64,000 nt of DNA from Cryomorpha sp963741985. Lineage in GTDB: Bacteria; Bacteroidota; Bacteroidia; Flavobacteriales_D; Cryomorphaceae. The DNA is taken from NCBI GenBank assembly GCA_963741985.1, contig CAVUKD010000002.1, positions 744,001 to 808,000 on the forward strand, written 5' to 3'. The first letter of the stretch is position 1. Every line of letters begins with the position of its first letter. The notes beneath the pieces were generated by a model. It was not told the origin of the DNA. It did no database searches and was given only the letters and a program-made list of their open reading frames with translations. Of this stretch, positions 35,234 to 44,959 are shown in pieces. The position numbers and the translations under genes were made by a program.

Positions 35234-36550
35234 TTATGAATTTGTTACACGCTCACGACCAATGCTTTCGTAATGAAAGCCGAGTTCCTTGAGTTTGTTA
35301 TTTTCAAAAAGATTACGCCCGTCAAAGATCACTTTTTCTTTCAATTTTTGCGCTAAAGTAGAAAAATCGGGATTTCTGAAAACGGACCATTCGGTTGCAA
35401 TCAATAAAGCATCAGCATCTTCGGTAGGCTCATAAGGATTTGAGCAAAAGGTAATTTTATCACCATAGATCTTTTCCACATTGTCCATGGCTTCAGGATC
35501 ATATACTTTCACCTTTGCCCCGGCGGCTAATAATTCGTCAATCATGTAGAGAGCGGGTGCTTCACGAATATCGTCTGTATCCGGTTTAAACGCCAGCCCC
35601 CACAGTGCGAAGGTTTTTCCCGAAAGGGAACCCTTATAATAATCTTTCACTTTATGAATAAGCGCTATTTTCTGGCGTTCATTTACGCGAATAACGGCAT
35701 CAAGAATTTCGAAAAAATAACCAGAGTCATTCCCGCTTTTGGCTAATGCTTGCACATCTTTTGGAAAACAGCTTCCCCCGTATCCGATTCCAGGAAAAAG
35801 AAACCGTTTGCCAATACGGGTATCCGTTCCGATTCCTGCGCGCACTTTGTCAACATCTGCACCAACGCGTTCGCAAAAGTTGGCGATTTCGTTCATGAAC
35901 GTAATCTTCGTAGCCAGAAAAGAATTGGCCGCATACTTGGTCAATTCCGCTGATTTTTCATCCATAACGATCAGTGGATTTCCCTGTCGCACAAATGGTT
36001 TGTAAAGATCTTCCATGATTTTGGCAGCTCTCGGTGAGCTTGTACCAATCACTACTCGATCGGGTTTCATAAAATCGTCAACGGCAAATCCCTCGCGCAG
36101 AAATTCTGGATTTGAAACCACGTCGAATTCAACATTGGCATTCTTTGCAACAGCTTTGGTTACCAATTCTGCAGTACCTACCGGTACCGTACTTTTGTCA
36201 ACAATTACGCGGTAGTCAGTCATAATGTGGCCGAGCTCTTCGGCTACACCGAGCACATAAGAAAGATCTGCGGAACCGTCTTCGCCCGGAGGCGTTGGCA
36301 AGGCAAGGAAAATAATAGTAGATTTTGATACGGCATCTTTTAGGTCGGTGGTAAAGGTGAGCCGCCCCTGACGGATATTTCGTTCAAAAACGGTATCGAG
36401 GTAAGGTTCGTAAATTGGAATTTCTCCCTTTTGCATCCTTTCCACTTTCGACTTGTCGATATCCACACAAATAACTTCGTTGCCGGTCTCTGCAAAACAA
36501 GTTCCGGTAACCAGACCTACATAGCCTGTGCCCACAACGGCAATTTTCAT
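35234..36550 (-). CDS. ugd: UDP-glucose 6-dehydrogenase
   Basis: A 438-residue enzyme: NAD motif KIAVVGTGYVGLVTGTCFAE, catalytic Cys in GIGYGGSCFPKDVQALAK, and the C-terminal ALWGLAFKPDTDDIREAP. It converts UDP-glucose to UDP-glucuronate. The Gly-Gly-Ser-Cys-Phe-Pro-Lys-Asp form differs from the WbpA-type gene in the same operon, so the two dehydrogenases should act on different sugars. Confidence 0.96.
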   Translation of the reverse strand: MKIAVVGTGYVGLVTGTCFAETGNEVICVDIDKSKVERMQKGEIPIYEPYLDTVFERNIRQGRLTFTTDLKDAVSKSTIIFLALPTPPGEDGSADLSYVLGVAEELGHIMTDYRVIVDKSTVPVGTAELVTKAVAKNANVEFDVVSNPEFLREGFAVDDFMKPDRVVIGTSSPRAAKIMEDLYKPFVRQGNPLIVMDEKSAELTKYAANSFLATKITFMNEIANFCERVGADVDKVRAGIGTDTRIGKRFLFPGIGYGGSCFPKDVQALAKSGNDSGYFFEILDAVIRVNERQKIALIHKVKDYYKGSLSGKTFALWGLAFKPDTDDIREAPALYMIDELLAAGAKVKVYDPEAMDNVEKIYGDKITFCSNPYEPTEDADALLIATEWSVFRNPDFSTLAQKLKEKVIFDGRNLFENNKLKELGFHYESIGRERVTNS

Positions 36551-36555
36551 AGTAT

Positions 36556-37686
36556 TTATTGTTTAAAAAATGATTTTACTGTTTCAGTAATATAAGTGAG
36601 TTGTTCATCATCAAGCTCAGTCTGCATTGGGAGTGAAATAACTTTTTGACATAGCTCTTCAGTGACTGGAAAATCACCTTCTGAATAGCGTTGATCCCGA
36701 TACGCTTTTTGAAGATGAAGTGGCACCGGATAATAAATCATAGCCGGAACATCTCGATCCATCAAATATTGACGCAGCTCATCGCGGTTAGCATCCTGAA
36801 CGACAAGCGTATATTGATGGAAAACGTGGGTAGAATTTTCAGCTTTCACAGGAGTTTTGAGTTGAGGAATTCCTTTGAAGGATTGGTTATAATAGAGAGC
36901 TGCTTTATTTCTTGCTTTTGCGTAAGCATCCAGATGGCGCAACTTTATGCGCAAAATAGCCGCCTGAATAGAGTCTAGTCGTGAATTAACACCGATCTCA
37001 TCGTGGTAATATTGTCGGGTTTGTCCGTGGTTGGTCACCACTCTGATTTTCGCGGCAAGCGCATCATCATTTGTAAAAATTGCCCCACCATCCCCATAAC
37101 AACCAAGATTTTTACTTGGGAAAAAGGAAGTGGCTCCTACGTCTCCTATGGTACCTGCTTTCGACTTCCGACCGTCTGAATGGGTGTAAACAGCTCCGAT
37201 GGCCTGGGCCGTATCCTCGATCACATAGAGATTATGTTTTTTGGCAAGCGCCATTATCTCATCCATAGGCGCTGATTGGCCGAATAAATGAACCGGAACA
37301 ATCGCTTTCGTTTTTGGCGTAATGGCATTTTCGATTGCCGCCACATCAATATTGAAGGTATCCGGATCGACATCAACGAGTACAGGTGTTAATTGGAGGA
37401 GTGCAATTACTTCAGCTGTGGCCACATAGGTGAAATTGGCGGTAATCACTTCATCACCGGGCTTCAAGCCCAATGCCATCATGGCTACCTGCAGGGCATC
37501 CGTTCCATTGGCGCAAGGAATTACATGCTTTACGCCCAGATAGTTCTCCAATTCAGACTGAAAGGATTTCACTTCAGGGCCGTTAATAAAAGCAGCTGAG
37601 CGTATTACATTGAGTACTGCAGTGTCTATCTCCTCTTGAATATTCTCGTATTGGGAAACGAGATCTACCATTTGAATTTTCTTCAT
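36556..37686 (-). CDS. wbpE: DegT/DnrJ/EryC1/StrS aminotransferase, WbpE-like
   Basis: A 376-residue PLP sugar aminotransferase and first gene of the operon. PLP-binding Lys in GATSFFPSKNLGCYGDGGAI; also ANGTDALQVAMMALGLKPGD and VIEDTAQAIGAVY. In context it aminates the 3-keto UDP-GlcNAcA intermediate. Its promoter should lie in the 88-base gap to the divergent secreted-protein gene at 37775, where TATATTCG is a possible -7 box. Confidence 0.9.
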   Translation of the reverse strand: MKKIQMVDLVSQYENIQEEIDTAVLNVIRSAAFINGPEVKSFQSELENYLGVKHVIPCANGTDALQVAMMALGLKPGDEVITANFTYVATAEVIALLQLTPVLVDVDPDTFNIDVAAIENAITPKTKAIVPVHLFGQSAPMDEIMALAKKHNLYVIEDTAQAIGAVYTHSDGRKSKAGTIGDVGATSFFPSKNLGCYGDGGAIFTNDDALAAKIRVVTNHGQTRQYYHDEIGVNSRLDSIQAAILRIKLRHLDAYAKARNKAALYYNQSFKGIPQLKTPVKAENSTHVFHQYTLVVQDANRDELRQYLMDRDVPAMIYYPVPLHLQKAYRDQRYSEGDFPVTEELCQKVISLPMQTELDDEQLTYITETVKSFFKQ

Positions 37687-37774
37687 GAAAAGGCTTAAAT
37701 TTGCGACTGCGAATATACGTATTTAAAGATACTCAAGCGGATATTCCTAACTTCGCTACCTTTAAAAAAAATTA

Positions 37775-38533
37775 ATGAAAAAGATTTTAGTTCTTCTCTT
37801 CCTTTTCGCGATTTCAATCAATGAGATGTCCGCACAGGGAAGTGTCGTTGATTCCACCTTGCGAATGTCACTTTTTCAATTTCAGGGAGGGTTTGACCAG
37901 CCTTTTGGCGATATGGCCGATCGCTATGGAGCGAATGCCTTTGTAGGTTTTTCTTATGCTTACAAATCCGGGAAAAACATTTTGCTGGGTGCTGATTTCA
38001 ATTTTTTATTCGGAAGTGATGTGAAAGATGAAAATCAATTGCTCCATGCGCTCCGCATTTCAAATGGCGGAATAGTTGGTTCCGATGGTACTTTTGTAAA
38101 TGTGTTGACTCTCGAACGCGGCTTTACCGGAGGGCTTTATATTGGAAAAATTTTTCCAGTATGGAGTCCCAATCCCAATTCAGGCCTGATGGTAAAGATT
38201 GGGCTTAATTATTTTGAGCACCGCACCTATTTTGAAACCCGTGAGGATGAGTATGCTCCTCTGGACAAAGGTAATTTGAAAGGTTACGACCGAAAAACAG
38301 CCGGATTGGCACTTTACGAATTTTGTGGATATCAGTATTTTAGCAATAAACGGTATTTGAATTTCTTTGCCGGATTTGATTTTTACCAAGGTTTCACCAC
38401 CGACTACCGATCGTATAATATTGATCAAATGCAAAAAACAAATTCCGATTATAATGACTTTTTAATTGGCTTTCGGGTAGGAATTGTAATTCCCGTATAC
38501 AAACAGGTGGCTAACAAATTTTATATCAATTAA
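37775..38533 (+). CDS. Secreted beta-barrel-like protein of unknown function
   Basis: A 252-residue protein with a clear signal peptide (KKILVLLFLFAISINEMSAQ) and alternating hydrophobic strands such as NAFVGFSYAYKSGKNILLG and YNDFLIGFRVGIVIPVYK, ending in an aromatic-rich C-terminus. This suggests an outer-membrane beta barrel with no recognisable domain. It is directly adjacent to waaA (stop, then ATG with no gap), so an LPS-related role is reasonable but unproven. Confidence 0.72.
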   Translation: MKKILVLLFLFAISINEMSAQGSVVDSTLRMSLFQFQGGFDQPFGDMADRYGANAFVGFSYAYKSGKNILLGADFNFLFGSDVKDENQLLHALRISNGGIVGSDGTFVNVLTLERGFTGGLYIGKIFPVWSPNPNSGLMVKIGLNYFEHRTYFETREDEYAPLDKGNLKGYDRKTAGLALYEFCGYQYFSNKRYLNFFAGFDFYQGFTTDYRSYNIDQMQKTNSDYNDFLIGFRVGIVIPVYKQVANKFYIN

Positions 38534-39742
38534 ATGCGTGGGTTGTACACCTTGGGCATATTTTTTTACGGCACAGTCATACGCGTAGCCGCCTTATTTC
38601 AAAAGAAAGCTGATTTGTGGGTTAGAGGCCGCAAAAATTGGTCACAACAGCTTTCCGCAAAAAATCTTTCGGGGTGTATTTGGTTCCATTGCGCTTCGTT
38701 GGGCGAATTTGAACAAGGTCGCCCTTTGCTTGAAAAGTTACGCGAACGGCATCCTGCTACTCCAATTCTCCTGACATTTTACAGTCCGTCTGGATATGAA
38801 GTGCGCAAACATTATCCTCACGCCGATTTTGTGACATATCTGCCACTTGACACGCTACAAAATGCGTATCTATTTCTAAAAATCACAAAGCCTTCAGTGG
38901 CCATTTTTGTAAAATATGAAATATGGCATAATTTCTTTCTCGAGATCCATAGGCGACAGATTCCTCTCTTCATAGTTTCCGCTATTTTTCGCGAAAAGCA
39001 AATTTACTTCAAGAAATACGGTAGTTGGTTTTTAAAATCTCTCCAGTATGCGAATCACATTTTCACCCAGGATGAATCGAGTGCCGACCTTTTACTTAAT
39101 AATGGAATAAGTGAAGTTACTGTGGCCGGTGATACCCGTTTTGATCGGGTTATCGAAATAGCGAACAATGCGCTGTCTTTCCCTGAGCTGGCTCTTATGC
39201 GAAAAAACAATTTGGTAATTGTGGCGGGAAGCACGTGGGCACCTGATGAGGAGATTCTTTTGAAATTTATTGCCACCCATCCCGAGATTCACCTCATTCT
39301 CGTTCCCCACGAAACCGATTCGAGGCATATTGAAAAGATTGTTCAATTGAGTCCTCAAGCTATAAAATGGTCTGAAAAGGAGAGAATTTCGGAAGATACC
39401 GAGGTTGTAATAATTGACAGCATGGGAATTTTGAGCAGTTTGTACAAATATGCGGATATTGCTTATGTGGGAGGAGGTTTCGGAGCGGGAATTCACAATA
39501 CGCTCGAGCCCGCTGTTTTTGGTGTTCCGGTTGTTTTTGGGCCGGTTTATTCGAAATTTAAAGAAGCTATCGAGTTAATCGGTTATGAGGGTGCAATTTC
39601 TGTTCATTCTTTTGAAGATGCTCAGACTCAGCTTGAGGAATTAGCGAATAATTTCGATTTACGAAAAAAGATGGGGACGTTTGCGGGAACGTATGTTGCC
39701 GAAAATGCAGGAGCTACTGAGATTATTCTGAAGGAGATTTAG
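38534..39742 (+). CDS. waaA: 3-deoxy-D-manno-octulosonic acid transferase (Kdo transferase)
   Basis: A 402-residue glycosyltransferase adding Kdo to lipid A at the inner membrane. N-terminal membrane anchor (LYTLGIFFYGTVIRVAALF), then WFHCASLGEFEQGRPLLEKL, the family's catalytic Glu region, and the C-terminal ADIAYVGGGFGAGIHNTLEP, which is highly conserved. Length agrees with the family. Confidence 0.94.
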   Translation: MRGLYTLGIFFYGTVIRVAALFQKKADLWVRGRKNWSQQLSAKNLSGCIWFHCASLGEFEQGRPLLEKLRERHPATPILLTFYSPSGYEVRKHYPHADFVTYLPLDTLQNAYLFLKITKPSVAIFVKYEIWHNFFLEIHRRQIPLFIVSAIFREKQIYFKKYGSWFLKSLQYANHIFTQDESSADLLLNNGISEVTVAGDTRFDRVIEIANNALSFPELALMRKNNLVIVAGSTWAPDEEILLKFIATHPEIHLILVPHETDSRHIEKIVQLSPQAIKWSEKERISEDTEVVIIDSMGILSSLYKYADIAYVGGGFGAGIHNTLEPAVFGVPVVFGPVYSKFKEAIELIGYEGAISVHSFEDAQTQLEELANNFDLRKKMGTFAGTYVAENAGATEIILKEI

Positions 39743-40037
39743 GCAAGGGTAGTAGGAAAGGTAAAGGTTCCGTTCGCGTCTCGCGAGAGCGGTTTTTATC
39801 TGGCGCCTCGCCAGGATTTGACGTGCCCACGTCGATTAAAGAACCTTATAAGACACATGGATTTCTAAAGCAAAACCGGCAAGATGCCGAACAAAAAAGT
39901 CCCGCGCGGGACGCGAGCGACGGCGACCGGATAGGCGGCAATGGGCAGAAAAATTGCAATACCCACTTCAGAAGTTAGAACAATCTTATTTAGTCCTTAA
40001 CTTGAATTGAGCTCGCTCCGCAAACCCTAAAGGGAAT
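39743..40037. repeat. Spacer with a cluster of short GC-rich palindromes
   Basis: It contains TCTCGCGAGA (39779-39788), CTGGCG/CGCCAG (39800-39814), GACGTG/CACGTC (39820-39833) and the perfect GTCCCGCGCGGGAC (39899-39912). All are within about 135 bases of otherwise AT-rich DNA. No gene is seen. The palindromes differ in sequence from one another, which argues against a simple repeat array. Confidence 0.55.
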
Positions 40038-40832
40038 TTATGACGATGCAGTACTCCTGTATTGCGCCACGCGAACCCTATCGGCAATAAAATGAATCGC
40101 AGTGATGGCGGCCATTGCAATAGCTGCAAATTTTGCCGTATTCATAACCAAAGGATTATCTGTTTGCGCTACCCAAATGGCCACGAATGCCCAGATTAGA
40201 ACCAATATATAAATATAATCATTTCGAGAAAGCAACACATAAAGTCCTAATGCTGTGGCGACAACCAGCATAATCATTGCAAAAAGCGGCGCTGAAGAAC
40301 TTAAAAACCCAATTTCAAGAGAGTTAAGGAAGGCTGCCACATTAACAATCGATGCAACCGTAATCCATCCAAAATACATACTAAATGGTACTTGAAAAAA
40401 ATATCGGTGTGTAGTACTAAGTGAGCCTTTAAGTCGATAAAAATATTTAAAAATAACGATCAGCGAACCCAGCGTTACAGCCATAATCAAAACTGAAATA
40501 CCAATAAGCTCGTGCTGAAAGGCCACCAGCCATAGGACATTGGAGATTACATTGAGCAGGAAATACGGGAAAATCATGCGAAACAATCGAATTTTTTTCC
40601 CTTTATTTAATTGAAAAACGGCAAATATGATGAGTGTCAAATAAATCAATCCCCAAATTGCAAAAGCGTAACCTGCGGGCGTAATAAGTGATGGATATTT
40701 TTCGCTTACCTCCGCCACTGTTTGACCACCAAAGGGAATACTGCTGGATAAGAAATTTAAAACAATCAGAAGAACTACAGCAGCGAGAAAAACCCACCGT
40801 TGAACAATTGTATAGATGTATGCAGTTTTCAT
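40038..40832 (-). CDS. TspO/MBR-like tryptophan-rich membrane protein
   Basis: A 264-residue protein with seven or eight transmembrane helices. PAGYAFAIWGLIYLTLIIFA resembles the core of the TspO/MBR (tryptophan-rich sensory protein) fold but the total is longer than the 150-160 residues of classical TspO, so it belongs to the extended branch of unknown function. It is a single gene. Confidence 0.7.
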   Translation of the reverse strand: MKTAYIYTIVQRWVFLAAVVLLIVLNFLSSSIPFGGQTVAEVSEKYPSLITPAGYAFAIWGLIYLTLIIFAVFQLNKGKKIRLFRMIFPYFLLNVISNVLWLVAFQHELIGISVLIMAVTLGSLIVIFKYFYRLKGSLSTTHRYFFQVPFSMYFGWITVASIVNVAAFLNSLEIGFLSSSAPLFAMIMLVVATALGLYVLLSRNDYIYILVLIWAFVAIWVAQTDNPLVMNTAKFAAIAMAAITAIHFIADRVRVAQYRSTASS

Positions 40833-40987
40833 GGTATATAAGTTTGTATCCGTCTTTACTTTTTACGGCGAATTTGAGTCCAAGTTCACACGAATCATTC
40901 TATTTTACAAAAATCACTGTTTTAATTGGAATAAGATAGATAAATTGTGCTTGATTCGCAATTCCTTAGAAAAAACAAGATTTCCCT

Positions 40988-42319
40988 ATGAAAAAGACAA
41001 TAATAGTCATCATTTCCCTACTTATTTTGATCGGGCTCGCTTTCTACTTTTTTTTATATCCGAAGCTTGAGATTATTTCGGGGTATAATGCCAAAATTAT
41101 GTGCTCCTGCCAGTTTATAAGTGGTTTAAAAAAAGATAGGATAGAGAAAGAAGATCTGGGTTTTTCGGTTTTATGGTTAGCATCGAATGAAATTGATACA
41201 ATAAAGAAAACGGTGTATTCGAGTGTTTGGGGATTGCAGCCTAAAGTTGCTGTTTATCGGAAAGGTCTGGGATGTACTATTCTAAATACGGAAAATAACC
41301 AAGCGTTCCGACCACAGACAATCTCGGTAAGGCCCGAGGATTATGCGCCAGAGATATTTCCGAAAGAAAATATTTCCGGTAGTAAAGCCATGCAGGAGGC
41401 AATTGATGCCGCATTTGATAAAGATTCTTCGAAACCACTATTGCGCACAAGAGCTGTGGTAGTAATCAAAGACGGAAAAATAATCGGTGAGCGCTATGCG
41501 GATGGAATCGACAGCAACACTCCCCTGTTGGGATGGAGCATGACAAAAAGTATTACCTCAGCACTTACAGGCATTCTCGTTAAAAGAAATTTTTGGGAAA
41601 TCAAAGACCCTCTGCCTGTCGATTCTTGGAAAAATGATGACCGGAAAAAAATTACGCTCAAAAATGCTCTTCAACAAACAATAGGTCTGGAATGGGAGGA
41701 AGAATATGGTAAAGTATCATCAGCCACTAAAATGCTATATGAAAAAGACAACATGGGAGAATATGTCACTTCATTTCCATTAGAGTTTCAACCCGGTACG
41801 CACTGGGAATATTCTTCTGGAACAACAAATATTATTGCAAATGTAATGCGAAAAGCCTTTCCTTCTATTGATGATTATCTGCTATTTCCTCAGAAGGCAC
41901 TTTTCGGTCCGATTGGTGCGCGCGATTTTATTATCGAAACCGATGCCACTAATCATTTTGTAGGATCATCATATGGCTACGCACCTGCCCGATCTTGGGC
42001 AAAAATGGGAATGCTTTATTTGAATCAGGGTAATTGGTTTGGCAATCAAATTTTTGATAGTACTTGGGTGGCCCAATCGATTGTTCCTGCTGCTGATAGT
42101 AAAGATGGATATGGGTATCAATTTTGGCTAAACCGCGGAGGAAAATATAAAAACTACAGCCCGGCTGCTTATTGGATGAATGGCTTCCAGGGGCAACAAG
42201 TGGCCATCCATCCGGGAGAAAATATGGTGATTGTCCGAATAGGAGTTACCTATGATGAAGATGATTTCGATTTTGATGGATGGACAAAAAAGATAATTGA
42301 TGCAGCCGAGGAGGAGTAA
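40988..42319 (+). CDS. Serine hydrolase (class C beta-lactamase-like)
   Basis: A 443-residue protein with an N-terminal membrane anchor or signal segment (IIVIISLLILIGLAFYFFLY) and a beta-lactamase-related domain. The catalytic SxxK is in LGWSMTKSITSALTG, the Tyr motif in WEYSSGTTNIIANVM, and the third region is GFQGQQVAIHPGENM. The family includes esterases, D-aminopeptidases and penicillin-binding proteins; the substrate is not predictable. Four Cys residues near the N-terminus (IMCSCQF and GLGCTI) could form disulphides. Confidence 0.85.
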   Translation: MKKTIIVIISLLILIGLAFYFFLYPKLEIISGYNAKIMCSCQFISGLKKDRIEKEDLGFSVLWLASNEIDTIKKTVYSSVWGLQPKVAVYRKGLGCTILNTENNQAFRPQTISVRPEDYAPEIFPKENISGSKAMQEAIDAAFDKDSSKPLLRTRAVVVIKDGKIIGERYADGIDSNTPLLGWSMTKSITSALTGILVKRNFWEIKDPLPVDSWKNDDRKKITLKNALQQTIGLEWEEEYGKVSSATKMLYEKDNMGEYVTSFPLEFQPGTHWEYSSGTTNIIANVMRKAFPSIDDYLLFPQKALFGPIGARDFIIETDATNHFVGSSYGYAPARSWAKMGMLYLNQGNWFGNQIFDSTWVAQSIVPAADSKDGYGYQFWLNRGGKYKNYSPAAYWMNGFQGQQVAIHPGENMVIVRIGVTYDEDDFDFDGWTKKIIDAAEEE

Positions 42320-42569
42320 AAGCCTGGATAGATATAGAATGAGGGGTAATCGGAGTGTACACTTCGCTCCCAATCTTTCTCAGTGAGTGGGATTTAGGAA
42401 AAACTCTGATTGGAACGACTCCGATCTCACTTTCATTCTCACCCTGACTCCATAAATAAAGCTTATTCAGCGTGTGAATGAGAGCGAGAATTAGGAGGAA
42501 TGATAGCGTAAAACAGGAAAAATCAGAGCGAGAAACGTCGCTTTTGCTCTGTTTCTCACTCTGATTTTG

Positions 42570-42654
42570 TACCCGGAGCGGGAATTGAACCCGCACGGAC
42601 GCAATGTCCACAGGATTTTAAGTCCTGCGTGTCTACCAATTCCACCATCCGGGC
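42570..42654 (-). tRNA. trnL: tRNA-Leu (anticodon UAA)
   Basis: On the minus strand the molecule starts GCCCGGATGGTGGAATTGGT, has an anticodon stem CAGGA/TCCTG around loop CTTAAAA (anticodon TAA), a long variable arm, the T-loop GGTTCAATTCC and the acceptor TCCGGGT plus A. The first acceptor pair is G-U. The CCA end is not encoded. 85 bases; class II tRNA as expected for Leu. Confidence 0.96.
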
Positions 42655-42730
42655 AATTGGAGCGGCAAATGTAGTAAATTCAATCAAAAATGAACACCCG
42701 GATAGGTGATTTAAAAGAAAAGGAGTTCAT

Positions 42731-43429
42731 TTATTCTTCCACTAGCTTAAAACCAACCCCATGCACATTGGTAATCTTAACCTTATCGTCTATACTCAGG
42801 TATTTGCGCAAACGGGTTATAAAAACGTCCAAACTCCTACCCACAAAATAACTGTCATCCCCCCAAACCATATTGGTAATAAGTTCACGTTCAATAACTT
42901 TATTCTTGTGCTCGCAGAGCAGTTTAAGAATATCTGCCTCTTTTCGGGTGAGTGTCTGAGAAGCCGAGGGATGGTTTAAAGAAAAATTATCTGGTTCAAA
43001 TTTAAAATTGCCAAGTTGAAATTGAGCCGCAGAGAGTTCGGAAGAAGCGTTGGAAACATTAAACCGTTTCAAGACAGCTTCTATGCGCAGAAGCAACTCC
43101 TGATTGCTAAACGGTTTGGTAATATAATCGTCGGCACCGGATTTGAATCCTTCCACTTTATCTTCGATCATTCCTTTGGCGCTCAGAAAAATAATAGGAA
43201 TTTCAGCATTGAGTTTTCGAATGTCCCGCGCGAGTTGAAAACCATCTTTTTTAGGCATCATTACATCGAGAAGGCAAAGTTGATAATCCTTTTTATTGAA
43301 TTGCATCAATCCTTCCTTGCCGTCACGACAAAGATGAACCGTATATCCGCTTTCTTTCAACGTATCCTGTATTACAAAGCCCAGACCGGGATCATCTTCT
43401 ACTAATAATATTTTCGGCGATTTTATCAA
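42731..43429 (-). CDS. OmpR-family response regulator
   Basis: A 232-residue response regulator. The receiver has acidic residues in LLVEDDPGLG, the phospho-accepting Asp in LCLLDVMMPKKDGFQL and the Lys in DDYITKPFSNQEL. A C-terminal winged helix (TRKEADILKLLCEHKNKVIE, DVFITRLRKYLSID) binds DNA. It overlaps the histidine kinase by four bases. Family organisation resembles the Bacteroides RprXY pair. Confidence 0.94.
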   Translation of the reverse strand: MIKSPKILLVEDDPGLGFVIQDTLKESGYTVHLCRDGKEGLMQFNKKDYQLCLLDVMMPKKDGFQLARDIRKLNAEIPIIFLSAKGMIEDKVEGFKSGADDYITKPFSNQELLLRIEAVLKRFNVSNASSELSAAQFQLGNFKFEPDNFSLNHPSASQTLTRKEADILKLLCEHKNKVIERELITNMVWGDDSYFVGRSLDVFITRLRKYLSIDDKVKITNVHGVGFKLVEE

Positions 43430-44775
43430 TTCTTCGAATGTTTGGCTATTGGAAATAAAAGAGAAAAACGTGTCCCCTCACCTTCAGAACTCTCGACACT
43501 GATTTTTGCTTTATGCGCTACAATTATTTGTTTAACGTAAAACAACCCGAGTCCAAAACCTTTGACATCGTGCAAATTGCCTGTTGGAACGCGATAGAAT
43601 TTATCGAAAATATATGGCAATGATTTTTTCGGTATTCCAATTCCGCTATCTGAAATCACGATGCAAATATCGCCATTAGTATTGGACGTTCGAATTCGGA
43701 TTTTCGCACGGTCACGGCTGTATTTAAGGGCATTGTCGAGCAAGTTGTGAATGACATTGGCGATATGCACCGGATCTCCTTTTATGAAACTATTTTCAGC
43801 TTTCAAATCCAATTCTATATTCAGACTGTCATCTAATAATACCAAGCGGAGAGACTCCACCGCATTGCGAATATAATCATGTATGTCAAGATCAGAATAA
43901 TTTAGCTCCACCTGTTTCTTATCAAGAGTAGCAAGCTGCAACACTTTATCCACTTGCATTCGTAAACGTTGATTTTCATTAAAAATGAGCTGAGCATACT
44001 TTCTTAATCGATTGGGTTGTGCTGCAATGTTTTGACCGAGCAGAATCTCACTCGAAAGACTAATAGTTGATATAGGGGTTTTGAGTTCGTGGGTCATATT
44101 ATTGATAAAATCAGTTTTCATTTCTGATAACCGTTTCTGTCGCAATATGAGATAAACGGCATATGCAAAAAACACAAAAACTATTAAACTAATGATTGCA
44201 GAGAATGCCCATGTGGAGACTTTAGGTGTCGGTGCATCGATCTCATACTTCTTTCGATCGGGAAAAAAGACCCCAAAATAATGTCCGTCTTTGTCCCACT
44301 TTATCCTCGGCGATACTCTGACATGATAGAGGGAAGTAGTATTCCTGTCGTCGTTGAGCGCTACATAGTCCCCATATACTATACTATCTGTAAAGCAGTC
44401 ATAAATACCGTATTCGAAATTTTCATTTATATTACGTCTTTCAAATTCGGTGGTGAGAAGCCTTTGGAGGAGATACGGATGCACAGTGTCATTGATAGCG
44501 ACCGTAAAATAATTTGGCCGAATCTGTTTTACAGCTTGAAAAAGTTCAGCGGGATCATTATTAAGCGATAATAATTCATCGGCCACGTTGGTAAGTGCGA
44601 TAGTCACACGGTCGTTAAATTGCTTTGATTCGGCGGTAGCCTGCTCTTCTCGTAGGTGGATTTGACTCTGTTGCACTTCAAATGCCTTATCAAGCCAATA
44701 AATCTGAGTAGCGATGATTCCCGCCACTGAGATGGTTGCGAGTAGAATGAGAATTCCGATTAATCTACGACCCAT
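43426..44775 (-). CDS. Membrane sensor histidine kinase
   Basis: A 449-residue kinase with a transmembrane helix at the N-terminus (LIGILILLATISVAGIIATQ), a ~180-residue periplasmic sensor region, a second helix (FSAIISLIVFVFFAYAVYLI), then the DHp domain with the phospho-accepting His in FINNMTHELKTPISTISLSS. The ATP-binding domain follows (GLGLFYVKQIIVAHKAKIS). No HAMP domain is evident. Its signal is unknown. Confidence 0.93.
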   Translation of the reverse strand: MGRRLIGILILLATISVAGIIATQIYWLDKAFEVQQSQIHLREEQATAESKQFNDRVTIALTNVADELLSLNNDPAELFQAVKQIRPNYFTVAINDTVHPYLLQRLLTTEFERRNINENFEYGIYDCFTDSIVYGDYVALNDDRNTTSLYHVRVSPRIKWDKDGHYFGVFFPDRKKYEIDAPTPKVSTWAFSAIISLIVFVFFAYAVYLILRQKRLSEMKTDFINNMTHELKTPISTISLSSEILLGQNIAAQPNRLRKYAQLIFNENQRLRMQVDKVLQLATLDKKQVELNYSDLDIHDYIRNAVESLRLVLLDDSLNIELDLKAENSFIKGDPVHIANVIHNLLDNALKYSRDRAKIRIRTSNTNGDICIVISDSGIGIPKKSLPYIFDKFYRVPTGNLHDVKGFGLGLFYVKQIIVAHKAKISVESSEGEGTRFSLLFPIAKHSKN

Positions 44776-44959
44776 AGGGCTAAATTAAAGGAAGAATCCG
44801 GTTAAATGATCTGTTTTAACAGATTTCTAACAAGGGCGGAAAAATTGATCTCTGAGAAGGACAACGCAGAGGATTATGGAAAAATAAATCGAGTAGGAAA
44901 AGGGTGGGTTACAAAGTGCTGGTTTTGGATAAAAAAATCACTTATTTAAATTACGTGTA

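Noticed and set aside
42246..42611. Minus-strand 121-codon frame overlapping the tRNA
   Set aside because: It runs through tRNA-Leu and the 3' end of the serine hydrolase and has no protein features.
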